This document shows positions 28,329 to 38,325 of a stretch of 64,000 nucleotides of DNA, one piece after another. Each line of letters opens with the position of its first letter. Position 1 is the stretch's first letter. Both the position numbers and the translations under genes were made by a program. The stretch covers positions 67,616-131,615 of the forward strand of contig NC_018236.1 of NCBI RefSeq assembly GCF_000227135.1. The letters run 5' to 3'. The notes beneath the pieces are model-generated. The model was given only the letters and a program-made list of their open reading frames with translations, was not told the origin of the DNA and made no database searches. Source of the stretch: Leishmania donovani (lineage: Eukaryota; Euglenozoa; Kinetoplastea; Trypanosomatida; Trypanosomatidae).

Positions 28329-31133
28329 ATGAGGGGGAAGAGGGGGGTCACGTGGTGCGCCCACAGTCAGCGGATGGTGGTCACCAGACATCACGCGCCA
28401 ACGCAACAAGAACCAAGGGCGAGCATGCTGACGGGTGCCGGCGCGTACGGCGGTGGGGGTGGCGCACTCTCCGGCAACCACGAAGGTCATGGCGCCTCTG
28501 CGCAAGAGATGGTTGTTGTCTCACCGAACTCACAAGAGGTCGCAGAACTGCCCAGTGAGTGTGCCTCTCGCCAGGGGCACTGCTCCGTCGTCCTTCCCTA
28601 CCGTCAACCCTCTCCAGAGACTCAAAGGTTCATCGCCACATGGCAGGGTGCACTCCCGAAGAACTTCTACATCATCACCGCGTGCGTTCTGGGGTGTGCG
28701 CTGACCATCTTCATCGGCATACTCGTGCCGATGCTCGTCATACGCCGAAGCGCCAACATACACAATGCCGTGGTCCGGGCAAAGGAGTACGACGCCGTCA
28801 GTGCGTGGGCTTCCGTGTTGCGCGACGTCATGATTGAAGGCTTCGCCGCTACGCGTGCGTTGGCGGGCTATTCGATAAGCACGTTTCCCCCTCTGCAAAC
28901 GCCCACGAATGCGTCCGACTCGATACCAAGCGACAAGATCACGGCGTACCTGAAAAGGTTTCCGCGTTTTGCATCCCTGATCGCCTCGAAGAAGCCCGCC
29001 GTGGCGATACAGGCCATCTGCCCCGGCGGAGTCATCGCCATGACCCACCCGCACGATCCGGACACAGTGGGCCGCGACCTCATGAGCCCAAGCGACCCGA
29101 CCAATCGGTACAAGCCCTCCACAAGGGAGACCGCTCAGTCGGGTCGCTACGCCATCGTTGGCCCGCGACGCACCACCATCGCCTCCCTCAAGCAAATTTG
29201 GGTCATCTTTACGCGCGCGCCCCTCTACAGGAATACCTCTAAAGGAGTGATTCCCTCGCAGGAGACCTTCTGGGGTTTCGTGCTACTCGTCGTCAACGTG
29301 ACAGGCGCGCTCGACGTTATGGATCTGGACAAGCTTGCCAAGGACCATAACCTGGACTACGTGCTCTACGACACTTCAACAGAGTCAGGTGACACGCATG
29401 TGATCGCCTCCTCGCTGCCATCGGGCGCAATGCAGCCGGACTACGAGGAATTCGTCGCTGAAAGCACCGTCACAGACGTCCTGGCACCCCACTCGTCGCT
29501 GTACATTGCGGTGCGCTCACGCGAGACGTACGTCTCCCTCACTCCCACCAACATCATTCTCATCGTAGTGTGGACACTGTTCGGCTCCCTGCTCCTGTTG
29601 GGCATCTCCATCGCAGCCGTGTTGTGGTGCACGGCCACCTACGACGCCGCAGCGCACGCGCCCAAGATGGCACCCTTCGCCATGCTCACCATCGGCCCCT
29701 GCCGCGGCGAGGAGCTCTGGGATCTTGCCACGGATCAGATGGCCGAGGTGACGGAGAAGCTCGATCAGGTACTGGTGCGGCAAATGGAGCGGCACCGCGC
29801 CTACCAGATCCAGCAGGTGCACCCGCTCACCACATCGTACGTCACGCGCAGCGTCGCCGCCGCTGTGCAGATGGCCTTCAGCACCATCGAGGAGCTGCAG
29901 CGCCACCCCATCGACGGCCCGCTGCGCGCCGTGCTCGGTGATGAGGTCCGCCTGCTGCTGTGCTACGCCGTGCACTGGTGCACCGACGCCGCCGTGCGCG
30001 TGGAATCGCTGGAAGGCACGTACCGCTACGAGGGCTGCGACGTTGTCTTTGGTGGCCGCATGTGGGCCTTTGCCGCGCCCAGCGTCGTCACGGCGTCCGA
30101 GGCGGTGGTGCAGACACTGCCGTGCTTCGGCCTCTCCGGCGTTGTTACGCGAGCGTACCAGACGGTCGACGTGATGCGCACCACACGAGCCAGCTACACC
30201 GACGGCAGCGAGGCAGGCAGCAGCGATGCATCCAGCACAATCGGTGGGGGCGGCAGCGCGACGCTGTACCTACTGGTGCACGCAGCGAAGCAAGATCTCG
30301 TGGCGGGAGCAGAGGCGACTGCAGCCGCCGCGGCCGCTGGGGCGATGGTGCCTCAACTCATGGTTGGTAACGCTCCAGCGCCCAGCCTCTACTGCGGGCT
30401 GATAACGCGTGGGAACTCGCCGAGCTTAGAAGCAGGGAGGGCGTCTGTGCCCAGTCTGCAGGATGTGTCCGCGCGATCACCGGAAATCGAGTCCTCTGCG
30501 TCCAGCGCCTGGAGCTCTGCGGCCTCGACCAAAGGGAGCTCGAGAGCGACCAACGCGTCACAGCGCCGTGGGCGTGCAGCAGCCGAAAGGAGCGCACGTA
30601 CTCGCAATCCTTTAAGCCGCGGGTATTTGGACACGGAACAGCAGGCCTTGGTGCGGAAGCAGGCTCTTGCGAAACACAACGCGGCCTCGACTCCAGAGCA
30701 GCATCGTCTTGTGCTGATTGAAGCTGACGCCGTCACACGCGCGCTGCTGCAGCCGCTGATCCCACGCGCGCTCGACGTTGCCCTGCGCGTCGCCTTTGAC
30801 TACCAGTCCATCACCCTCGATGTGCGCTACGCCGAGGTGCGGGTGCTGGTCTACTACTTCTACTCCAGCTACAAGATCCTGTTCCGCCCGCTGGCCGCGC
30901 CGGAGCGCCACAACATCTTCCGCCGCCTGGTGACAGCCTTTGGTGTGCCGCAGCAGGGCATCCTCGAGCACCTGGCCGCGCGCGGTGCAGTTCAGTGGTT
31001 GTCGCAGGTGCGCAAGATCAACGGGTTCATGCATCGGCAAGGCTCTCTTGAATGCAGTAGCCAAACAGAAAGCTCGTCAGTGACCCCGTCTCCGTGCAAC
31101 AGTCTCCCGGGGGCGCAACGGCTGCGTCTCTAG
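28329..31133 (+). CDS. CHASE-like receptor with catalytically dead class III cyclase domain, copy 1 (934 aa)
   Basis: Topology: cytosolic N-terminus, helix 1 (about 112-138), an extracellular loop of about 270 residues, helix 2 (about 408-437), and a cytosolic C-terminal half. The loop reads like a CHASE sensor: CPGGVIAMTHPHDPDTVGRD, then SGRYAIVGP, RAPLYRN and FWGFVLLVVNV. The next domain aligns with trypanosomatid receptor adenylate cyclases through LW (463-464), AYQI (491-494), AVRV (555-558) and FGGRMWAFAAP. The residues needed for catalysis are replaced: metal Asp by Gly456, substrate Lys by Gln495, second Asp by Pro499, and the Asn/Arg pair by Ala/Pro (580, 584). A Ser-rich linker (about 610-795) and a conserved block (800-885) follow. 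Signalling by binding rather than catalysis is inferred. Confidence 0.82.
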   Translation: MRGKRGVTWCAHSQRMVVTRHHAPTQQEPRASMLTGAGAYGGGGGALSGNHEGHGASAQEMVVVSPNSQEVAELPSECASRQGHCSVVLPYRQPSPETQRFIATWQGALPKNFYIITACVLGCALTIFIGILVPMLVIRRSANIHNAVVRAKEYDAVSAWASVLRDVMIEGFAATRALAGYSISTFPPLQTPTNASDSIPSDKITAYLKRFPRFASLIASKKPAVAIQAICPGGVIAMTHPHDPDTVGRDLMSPSDPTNRYKPSTRETAQSGRYAIVGPRRTTIASLKQIWVIFTRAPLYRNTSKGVIPSQETFWGFVLLVVNVTGALDVMDLDKLAKDHNLDYVLYDTSTESGDTHVIASSLPSGAMQPDYEEFVAESTVTDVLAPHSSLYIAVRSRETYVSLTPTNIILIVVWTLFGSLLLLGISIAAVLWCTATYDAAAHAPKMAPFAMLTIGPCRGEELWDLATDQMAEVTEKLDQVLVRQMERHRAYQIQQVHPLTTSYVTRSVAAAVQMAFSTIEELQRHPIDGPLRAVLGDEVRLLLCYAVHWCTDAAVRVESLEGTYRYEGCDVVFGGRMWAFAAPSVVTASEAVVQTLPCFGLSGVVTRAYQTVDVMRTTRASYTDGSEAGSSDASSTIGGGGSATLYLLVHAAKQDLVAGAEATAAAAAAGAMVPQLMVGNAPAPSLYCGLITRGNSPSLEAGRASVPSLQDVSARSPEIESSASSAWSSAASTKGSSRATNASQRRGRAAAERSARTRNPLSRGYLDTEQQALVRKQALAKHNAASTPEQHRLVLIEADAVTRALLQPLIPRALDVALRVAFDYQSITLDVRYAEVRVLVYYFYSSYKILFRPLAAPERHNIFRRLVTAFGVPQQGILEHLAARGAVQWLSQVRKINGFMHRQGSLECSSQTESSSVTPSPCNSLPGAQRLRL
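29610..30133 (+). repeat. 524-bp identical block, receptor copy 1 (partner 34686-35209)
   Basis: Base-by-base reading found no difference between this block and 34686-35209. It covers the end of helix 2 and the whole cyclase-like domain. Flanking DNA diverges abruptly on both sides. Confidence 0.92.
30726..30983 (+). repeat. 258-bp identical block, receptor copy 1 (partner 35841-36098)
   Basis: Second identical island, covering the conserved C-terminal block. It is separated from the first island by an unrelated linker. Confidence 0.92.
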
Positions 31134-31928
31134 CGGCTGCAAGCGGACGTCTGCCTTACGATGCAGTGCCACAGCGCTCCCCCACCACCGCCACCACTAC
31201 CGCACAAGACGCTCGTCCCCCGGCCCTGCGTCGGGGTGGCGAAAAGTGTGTCTGTCGCGTCTGCACGTGTGTCAGCGGGGTGGAAGGTGGAGAGAGGAGT
31301 TAGGGGATGGGAAAGTGGCACGGTGTGTCCAGTCATGTAGACACGATCAATGCAGGTGGCCTGTTCAAAAGGATGCCCTTCAACGCGGTTGTGGGGCCCT
31401 GCGTCGAGCGGCAGTGAAGCGGGGCTTTCCTCGCCGCCGTCGCCCACCCACGCCCCTCCTACTCCTCCTCTCATGCCAAGCCCTTCTCGACACGGAGGTC
31501 TCACTCCTTCTCTTGGGCCCTTCGACTTATTCGCTAGCTTGGTGTGTGTGTGTGTGTGTGTGTCCTTCGTTTTCTTTTTCCTTTGGCTTTTCGTATACAT
31601 CTGCTTGCTTGTCTTGGGGAGAGGGGAAGAGAGAAGGGGGGAGGGGGCGGGGGCTTTTCGCCTCGTGTGTCTACGCATGTGTATGCGCGTGTGCCCAGGT
31701 CCGCCTGTTGAATGCACATATAACCCTGCAGTGCGCTGCCGGTGCCTCGACCTCCCGCCTTCCCCCCACCCATCGTCCCTTCCAGTCCCGCGCACACACA
31801 CACACTTTCGTTTTGGCATGGTTTCCTTCGTCTGCAGTGCTCATTGGTTCCCCCCCTCCCCCCATATACGTGCGTTTTCGTTTTCCTCGTGCTGTGGTTG
31901 TTGGCTCTCTGTCACGACAGGGTGCCTC
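31134..31928. other. Intergenic region after receptor copy 1
   Basis: TG repeat at about 31542-31563 and C/T-rich stretches. No gene is supported; presumably the 3' UTR of receptor copy 1. Confidence 0.55.
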
Positions 31929-32352
31929 GGCGCCCCCTCATGACGGGGAAGGGGAAAGAGGGTGGGGGTGGCACACATCTCCGTGCGTCGCACCACAGGC
32001 TCCCGTGACCCCACCAACCACCAACACCACGTTGTGGGCGGAAGCCAAGCAACCCCCACCCCCACCCCTCCCATATTCCTGCCAAACGCCGAACCAGCTT
32101 TGGTGGTCACAGGTTCAGGTCCCGGATGGCGTTACGTTGGAGCGACCCGCGACAGTGAGCACGTCTGTGCCATCTATATGATCGGCAGCGTTTAAGGCAG
32201 AAGCCGTGCTCGCATAACTGAGCCCGCGGATTGCTGTAACACGCGTGCCTACGGCTGCTTCGCACCACGGGATGGGTCTGTGGCATGCCGGGGCTCGAGT
32301 AGAGTCTGACGCATATTCTGTGGCAGGGAATAGTTGACACGTTGGAAAACAA
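31929..32352 (+). mobile_element. SIDER2-like degenerate retroposon, copy 2
   Basis: Collinear with the element at 13559-14120 and more complete, with no N gap. Shared blocks include CCCCCTCATGAC, CACATCTCCGTGCGTCGCA, GTGAGCACGTCTGTGCC, GCAGAAGCCGTG, GCGGATTGCTGTAACACGCG, CTTCGCACCACGGGATGGG and an A-rich 3' end after CACGTTGG. It lies between receptor copies 1 and 2 in sense orientation, where it would form part of a 3' UTR. No reading frame of its own is present, as expected for this class. Confidence 0.68.
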
Positions 32353-33680
32353 AATCATCTGTCGTCGACACGGACCAGTCTTGAAGACAGTGAGTACGGG
32401 TGGTCTGTGTTGGTGAGTGTGTGCGCGTACAAGAAAGCAAGAGCCACTGCACCTCGATCGGTTCATGACGTCACATCTTCGTCTATGTATCCCTCTGTCC
32501 CTACGCCCCTCTCGACTCTTCACACCCGATCACGCCGCAGCCTGTGCGCCCGCAGAAACCTCTCGGCGCATTCGTTACGAGCCGCCTTTGTTCGGTCACA
32601 CCTACACAGCAACCGATCACAAAAAAAGTAATATATAAAAAAAAACATCAAAAAACGGAATCCCCCTGTTTACACAAATACGGACTACCCCCTCCCCTCC
32701 CTTTCTCGGAGTGCCACCGCCACTGCCACCCACCCATCCACAGGCACACAGACACACCGCTTTCGTTGCCGCCGGCGAGTGCAGCATCACTATTGTGCCG
32801 CCTTTCGTGTGGCTGCTGCTCGTATTTTCTCTTTTCTTTGTACGGGCTGTCTCCTCTTATTGCCGCGCCCGCCCGCCCGCCCCCCCCCGCTATTCTTACT
32901 TCGTCTCTTCTGCAAATCGCTCTGCTGCTCATCCCCCCCCCACATTTCTCACTTCGGCTGCTGACCCTCTCCCCTCCTCCCTCTTTCTCTCTGCTTTCTC
33001 CAGCTGCTCCGCTCTTTCTGCCTGTTGCAGCCCGCGCATTACTCGCTGCGGCTACGGCGAGTGCTGCTACGGCCCCCTACTGTCTCTGCGTCTTTCTTGG
33101 TGCCCGCATCGGTCGGGGCATCTTGTTTGTCTGACGGGTAACTTCTGGCCAGTATTTTCCTTCGTCCGCCTCTCTTTTTCCGTTGTGGCGGTGGCGTGTG
33201 CGTGTGGTCAGCCTTCTTCTGCCCTCACGCACGCACGCAGCAGACGCGTCCACGTGTACGCACACCGAGCGCAAGTGAGGGAGCGCATCTGTGTGTTTTG
33301 TTTTCTTTGGTTTTCCATGTCTTTGTTGCTGCTTGGGGCGTCTTTCCTTTAGGTCTGTATCCGTGCCTGTTGATCTGTGCTTGTATCTGTCGGAGTGCAT
33401 CTGTGTGTGACGGCTGGTCTCTGTGTGCGCCTGTCTACGTGTGCTTCTTCTTTTCTGTTTTTCTCTTGCCTCGTCCACCTCTTCTCCCCCTCGTGTGTGC
33501 GTGTGTGTGTGCGCGCGCCACCGGCACGCGTGCGCGTGTGGATATCACAGCTCGCCGCCCACGTGTGTGTGGATGTGTCCACTAAGTTTTTGTTTGTTTA
33601 TGCGCCCCCTCAGCGCGTAGCTCATTTTCATCCCCTCCCCCGCTCTCAGCAGCCCACGCGTCATCGTGACTTGCGCCGTC
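32353..33680. other. Intergenic region upstream of receptor copy 2
   Basis: A-rich islands at about 32619-32660, then more than 1 kb of C/T-rich and TG-rich DNA. No gene is supported. Confidence 0.55.
33630..33649 (+). promoter_or_regulatory. Candidate trans-splice acceptor of receptor copy 2
   Basis: Pyrimidine tract followed by CTCAG, AG at 33648-33649. The first ATG downstream is 33681, giving a 5' UTR of about 31 bases. Confidence 0.55.
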
Positions 33681-36233
33681 ATGATGATCGATGATGCTGT
33701 CCACCAGCGGGTCGTTCGCCCCCGCCTGCCTCCTCTGAGGGTGCAGACGCGACGCTATATTGGCATCGTTGCCTTCGTTGCATGCCTGCTGCTCATCTTC
33801 GTCGGCATCTTCTCGCCGCTGATTGTGCTGCGCAACATGGACAAGAGCTACGAAGCGGAGATGCGGTACATCGAGTACACCCTCGCCAACAAAGCCGTGG
33901 CACCGTACAGGGTGGTCATGGTCGAGGCCTTCGCCATCAGTCAGGCCTTGGAGGGCTACGTGATGAGTCGGATGCTAGTTATGCCGAACTTGTCCGCTCC
34001 GCCACTGGAGCGCATCCAAGGCCAAAACTTCACCAACTTCGACGACATTGGCGCAACACTCCGGCGCAACACGACCATGATCGCCATGACTGCCTTACAG
34101 CCCGGCGGCGTGTACGCCTTTTTCTCTCCGCGTAATGCCACCAAGTACGGACGCGACACCCTCGACCCTAACGACAACGCGCAGAACTTCAAGCCGACGC
34201 CTTTTGAGACCATCCTCAGCGGCCGCGCCGTCTACGTAGGTCCCTTCCGCTCCACCTCCGACGTTCTGCGAGGTCACTGGGGGCTCGCTATTCGACGGCC
34301 CATCTACAACCGCACAAGCTACGAGTCGGCCGATATCCGCACCTTCTGGGGATTTGCGTTCACCCTGGTCAACATAAGCGGCCTTATCGACAAAAACCCG
34401 TTCGCCTTCACCAGCCTCTCAAAGAAACGGGACGTCGACTACCTTCTCAGCGTGCATAATGAGACCTCCGGCGTTATCACCGTCCTTGCGACCTCTCTCA
34501 AACAGCCGACGGCGACGCAGCTCGCAGATTTTGTCCGGCTCGGCACCAGCGTCGGTATCACCCCAAATCACCCGTTCCTCCTCACCATCCGCGGCCGCGA
34601 CTACGGCTCGAACCTCTCGCCTGCCAACATCATCATCGTCGTGTCCACCGTACTATCTGGGCTTCTAGCCATCTTTGCCGCTGTCATCGCAGCCGTGTTG
34701 TGGTGCACGGCCACCTACGACGCCGCAGCGCACGCGCCCAAGATGGCACCCTTCGCCATGCTCACCATCGGCCCCTGCCGCGGCGAGGAGCTCTGGGATC
34801 TTGCCACGGATCAGATGGCCGAGGTGACGGAGAAGCTCGATCAGGTACTGGTGCGGCAAATGGAGCGGCACCGCGCCTACCAGATCCAGCAGGTGCACCC
34901 GCTCACCACATCGTACGTCACGCGCAGCGTCGCCGCCGCTGTGCAGATGGCCTTCAGCACCATCGAGGAGCTGCAGCGCCACCCCATCGACGGCCCGCTG
35001 CGCGCCGTGCTCGGTGATGAGGTCCGCCTGCTGCTGTGCTACGCCGTGCACTGGTGCACCGACGCCGCCGTGCGCGTGGAATCGCTGGAAGGCACGTACC
35101 GCTACGAGGGCTGCGACGTTGTCTTTGGTGGCCGCATGTGGGCCTTTGCCGCGCCCAGCGTCGTCACGGCGTCCGAGGCGGTGGTGCAGACACTGCCGTG
35201 CTTCGGCCTGCGCAGCATCGACACACGCCCACGTTGCGTTGTCAACGTGGTGCGCTCACGGACCCTCTGCGGTGCCACCGGCGGCAAAGAGCTGGGCGGC
35301 AAGAGCGCCACTATCTACGTGCCGCACTCGCCGCCCACCACCGTGCAGGCGACCGCCGGTGTGCGGCGCGGCAGAGCCGTCTCCTCGACGGCGGCGCCCC
35401 TGGAAAGTAGCAGCGACACCGAAGACACGCAGTCACTGCCACCGCAGCAGCTCTTCACGCTGCTCGACACGCGCCGCCCCGCACTGATGGCCGCCGAGGC
35501 TGCAGCGACGCACGACGCCGACTCCGTCTCCTCTGCATCTTGCCCTAGCGACTCTGCGGCGATCCCCGCCATGGACTTGCCTGCTGGTGAGCGTGCCGTG
35601 CTGCCAGTGTCGCCCTCGTCTGCCGCTGATGGCAGCTCTGCCAATAACGCTGAGATGGCCACTGCCGCACACACGAGTGCAAGGTCCGACGCGCCAACCG
35701 AGAACGAAGGCAACGAATTACTCTCCGCGTCATCGCCGTCGGTGGCGCCGCCGCTGTCGCACGCGTCCAGCTCCTTCGACATTGGCGTCTCCAACGGCGC
35801 CACCACGGCAGTGCAGCTGAGCTCCCTCGCCTTTCAGGGGGACGCCGTCACACGCGCGCTGCTGCAGCCGCTGATCCCACGCGCGCTCGACGTTGCCCTG
35901 CGCGTCGCCTTTGACTACCAGTCCATCACCCTCGATGTGCGCTACGCCGAGGTGCGGGTGCTGGTCTACTACTTCTACTCCAGCTACAAGATCCTGTTCC
36001 GCCCGCTGGCCGCGCCGGAGCGCCACAACATCTTCCGCCGCCTGGTGACAGCCTTTGGTGTGCCGCAGCAGGGCATCCTCGAGCACCTGGCCGCGCGCTG
36101 CGTCATTCGTCATGTGCAGCAGCGGTTGAAATCACTTCAGTTCGCACCGCAACATCCTCACCTTCGTGCCGCCCCCCGTGAAACACCGCTAACGCTGAAC
36201 GCCTACGCGAAGCTCGGAAGGGCAACCCGTTAG
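33681..36233 (+). CDS. CHASE-like receptor with catalytically dead class III cyclase domain, copy 2 (850 aa)
   Basis: Same architecture as copy 1 with a shorter N-terminus: helix 1 at about 25-52, extracellular loop to about 315 with the CHASE-like QPGGVYAFFSP, GRDTLDP, SGRAVYVGPF, RRPIYNR and FWGFAFTLVNI, then helix 2 at about 316-344. The cyclase-like domain (about 352-510) is identical to copy 1 and lacks the same catalytic residues. The linker (about 515-720) is unrelated in sequence to that of copy 1. The C-terminal block (about 721-806, YYFYSSYKILFRPLA) is again identical. The extracellular halves are only loosely similar, so the two receptors probably sense different signals while sharing an intracellular output module. 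ATG 33681 is followed immediately by a second ATG. Confidence 0.82.
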   Translation: MMIDDAVHQRVVRPRLPPLRVQTRRYIGIVAFVACLLLIFVGIFSPLIVLRNMDKSYEAEMRYIEYTLANKAVAPYRVVMVEAFAISQALEGYVMSRMLVMPNLSAPPLERIQGQNFTNFDDIGATLRRNTTMIAMTALQPGGVYAFFSPRNATKYGRDTLDPNDNAQNFKPTPFETILSGRAVYVGPFRSTSDVLRGHWGLAIRRPIYNRTSYESADIRTFWGFAFTLVNISGLIDKNPFAFTSLSKKRDVDYLLSVHNETSGVITVLATSLKQPTATQLADFVRLGTSVGITPNHPFLLTIRGRDYGSNLSPANIIIVVSTVLSGLLAIFAAVIAAVLWCTATYDAAAHAPKMAPFAMLTIGPCRGEELWDLATDQMAEVTEKLDQVLVRQMERHRAYQIQQVHPLTTSYVTRSVAAAVQMAFSTIEELQRHPIDGPLRAVLGDEVRLLLCYAVHWCTDAAVRVESLEGTYRYEGCDVVFGGRMWAFAAPSVVTASEAVVQTLPCFGLRSIDTRPRCVVNVVRSRTLCGATGGKELGGKSATIYVPHSPPTTVQATAGVRRGRAVSSTAAPLESSSDTEDTQSLPPQQLFTLLDTRRPALMAAEAAATHDADSVSSASCPSDSAAIPAMDLPAGERAVLPVSPSSAADGSSANNAEMATAAHTSARSDAPTENEGNELLSASSPSVAPPLSHASSSFDIGVSNGATTAVQLSSLAFQGDAVTRALLQPLIPRALDVALRVAFDYQSITLDVRYAEVRVLVYYFYSSYKILFRPLAAPERHNIFRRLVTAFGVPQQGILEHLAARCVIRHVQQRLKSLQFAPQHPHLRAAPRETPLTLNAYAKLGRATR
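34686..35209 (+). repeat. 524-bp identical block, receptor copy 2
   Basis: Partner of 29610-30133. The identity ends within one codon of the linker, after TGCTTCGGCCT. Confidence 0.92.
35841..36098 (+). repeat. 258-bp identical block, receptor copy 2
   Basis: Partner of 30726-30983; the identity stops at GCCGCGCGC, after which the two C-termini are unrelated. Confidence 0.92.
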
Positions 36234-38044
36234 GCCGCTAGAGGCAGCAAGACGTGAGGAGGGCCAGTATGTGGGGCATTCGCTTCCTAGGAACCTTCGC
36301 CTTTCCACCGGGGTGTCTTGCTGGTTTCACGAGGCTTCTCTCCGATGTGAAGAACTGTCGCTGAGTAGCAATGGATGGGTCTTGGGTGGGGTTCGTGCTT
36401 GGATGTCTGTGTGTTGGTAAAGCAGATGTGCAGAGACATGCACTGTGCGTGAAAGCCTGTTCAGCGCCTCTCCCACCCCCTCCCCTTACTTTCCTGCGAT
36501 GCTTGTGTACGTATGATGGGGTGCATACGGTGTGGTGAAGGTGTGTGTATATATATATATTTATATGAGGGCGTCGGTACACGTTTCATTTTGTTTGCTT
36601 GACACGAATTGTCTCGAGTGATGTCCTATGTCATCTTCCTGTATATATATATATGTGTGTGTGTGCGTGTGTGCGTGCCGAGTCTACATCGGCGTGGTTT
36701 TCGTTTTCTTATAGTTGGTTTAGAGCGTGGCTGGTGACTCGCTGTATGTGTGCGTGTCTGTGTACATGTATATATAGGTGCGTGTGTGTGTGTGTGTGCG
36801 CGCGCTGACTGATGTCCGCACAGACAGATTACAGGCGCTTGTGTGTGCACGCAGAAGAACCACAAACGTGCCTCCCTTGTCATCATCGCCTTCTCTCTCG
36901 CTTTCCAACTCGCTTTCCAAAACGCATGCACATAAATGTGTATTCGCTTGGCGTTCCCGTTTCCTTTCGTGCCTCTCGTTGATCGCTGCGTCTTCTCTGC
37001 TCTGTGTGTGTGTGTATGTTCGGTGGCTGTGGTTTGATGATCCCATTGCTGTCTGCGTGTACGCGAATGAAATCCGAGCTCCTCCTGCCAGACGTCGATG
37101 AGGGATGGAACTAGGTGCGACGTGGCAGCGACGCTCGGGAGAGGGAATGGCAGTGCTCGCGTTGCTGTGGGAAAACGAGGCGGTTGGCTCGTCAGTATAT
37201 GGATATGTGTGTGTTCGATTGGTCCTCAGCAACGTCATGGCTAAAAATCGTGCGATTGTCCTCTGCCCTCCCTCTCCCTCCCGCAGCCTAAGCCCCTTTC
37301 ACTCTCTCTCGGCTTCCACTGGCTGGACTGCGCATGGAAATCTCCTTGAGACATCGCCTCTGCCGTCAGCACTTGCAATCTCCGTTGCTCCACTCCTCTT
37401 CCCCTTCTTTCCGTAAAATGCATGATTATGTGAGCCTTCGCCGCTTACCTCCGTATGGGCTATGGTTGGGGTCTGTGCTTGTGGGAAAGCATATCCGGCA
37501 GCCTTCAGAAGGCATGACGGGTTGTGATGGCGCAGATGGCGCGCGCCAGCATCATGAGTACGACGCTCGTCATCATAATGGATGATATCAGCAAGACAAC
37601 GACGACACACCGACACCCTAAGGCGCCGCCCGATGCCAACGCGTGTGCGGGGGTGAGCATGATGGCTTTGCGCTTTCTCTTCCTACTTACCCGCACGCAG
37701 CACCGCCATCGCAGCCCTCTCTCCCTCCACCGCTGCCGCCCCTCTCACGCCGACTTCTCTGCCGTTCTGTGGAGAGGAGGAACGCGACACGGCGGTGGCG
37801 AGAGCGCCAGACGCCTTGATGCGTCCTGTGCGAAGCACGCCGTCTCCTCTCCCTTACCTTTCTCTGCCCCACCTCCCCTCCCCTCTCTTTCTTATACGTG
37901 CGCTCTCCGACCTGCCTCTCTTCATACATGCAAACGCATCACATACGTGACGGAAGCGAGCAAGTCGCGTACGATGTACTCATCCGCCCACCCCTCTTTC
38001 CCTATTCTTAGCCTCGCTTAAGCTTTAATCGTGTCCTTGCATAC

Positions 38045-38073
<29 letters not shown>
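38045..38073. repeat. (CA)n microsatellite
   Basis: An uninterrupted CA run of about 14 units upstream of receptor copy 3. Confidence 0.9.
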
Positions 38074-38076
<3 letters not shown>

Positions 38077-38221
38077 GCATCCACAACAAGCACGCATACA
38101 TACATTGGCGTGGTTGTGATTGCTCCCGTGGTGGTCGCTGTCCCCCTTCCCTCTCGCTCTGTTGTCAGCCAGCACGTGCGTGTGTGAGTGCCACCGTGTT
38201 GTCGTTGGGTCTTCTGCTGTC

Positions 38222-38255
38222 TGCATCTTCTTTTCCGCTTGTTTTTCGTTTTCAG
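38222..38255 (+). promoter_or_regulatory. Candidate trans-splice acceptor of receptor copy 3
   Basis: T-rich pyrimidine tract ending TTTTCAG, AG at 38254-38255. No ATG intervenes before 38326. Confidence 0.6.
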
Positions 38256-38325
38256 GTCTCCTTGCCGCTTAGCGGTGCGCACAGGGGCACACATCCACAC
38301 CCACGCGTACACACACGCACAAAGG

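Larger units (their letters stand above)
36234..38325. other. Intergenic region upstream of receptor copy 3, with microsatellites
   Basis: About 2 kb without a supported gene. AT repeats at 36547-36566 and 36641-36654, TG repeats near 36655-36680 and 36780-36800, and a CA repeat at 38045-38073. Confidence 0.6.

Noticed and set aside
28329..31133. Active receptor adenylate cyclase
   Set aside because: The metal-binding, substrate-specifying and transition-state residues are all replaced in the by-eye alignment.
37505..37696. A 63-codon minus-strand frame with a hydrophobic stretch
   Set aside because: It would be the only minus-strand gene in the window, its hydrophobicity comes from GAT/CAT-rich DNA on the + strand, and it has no processing signals.
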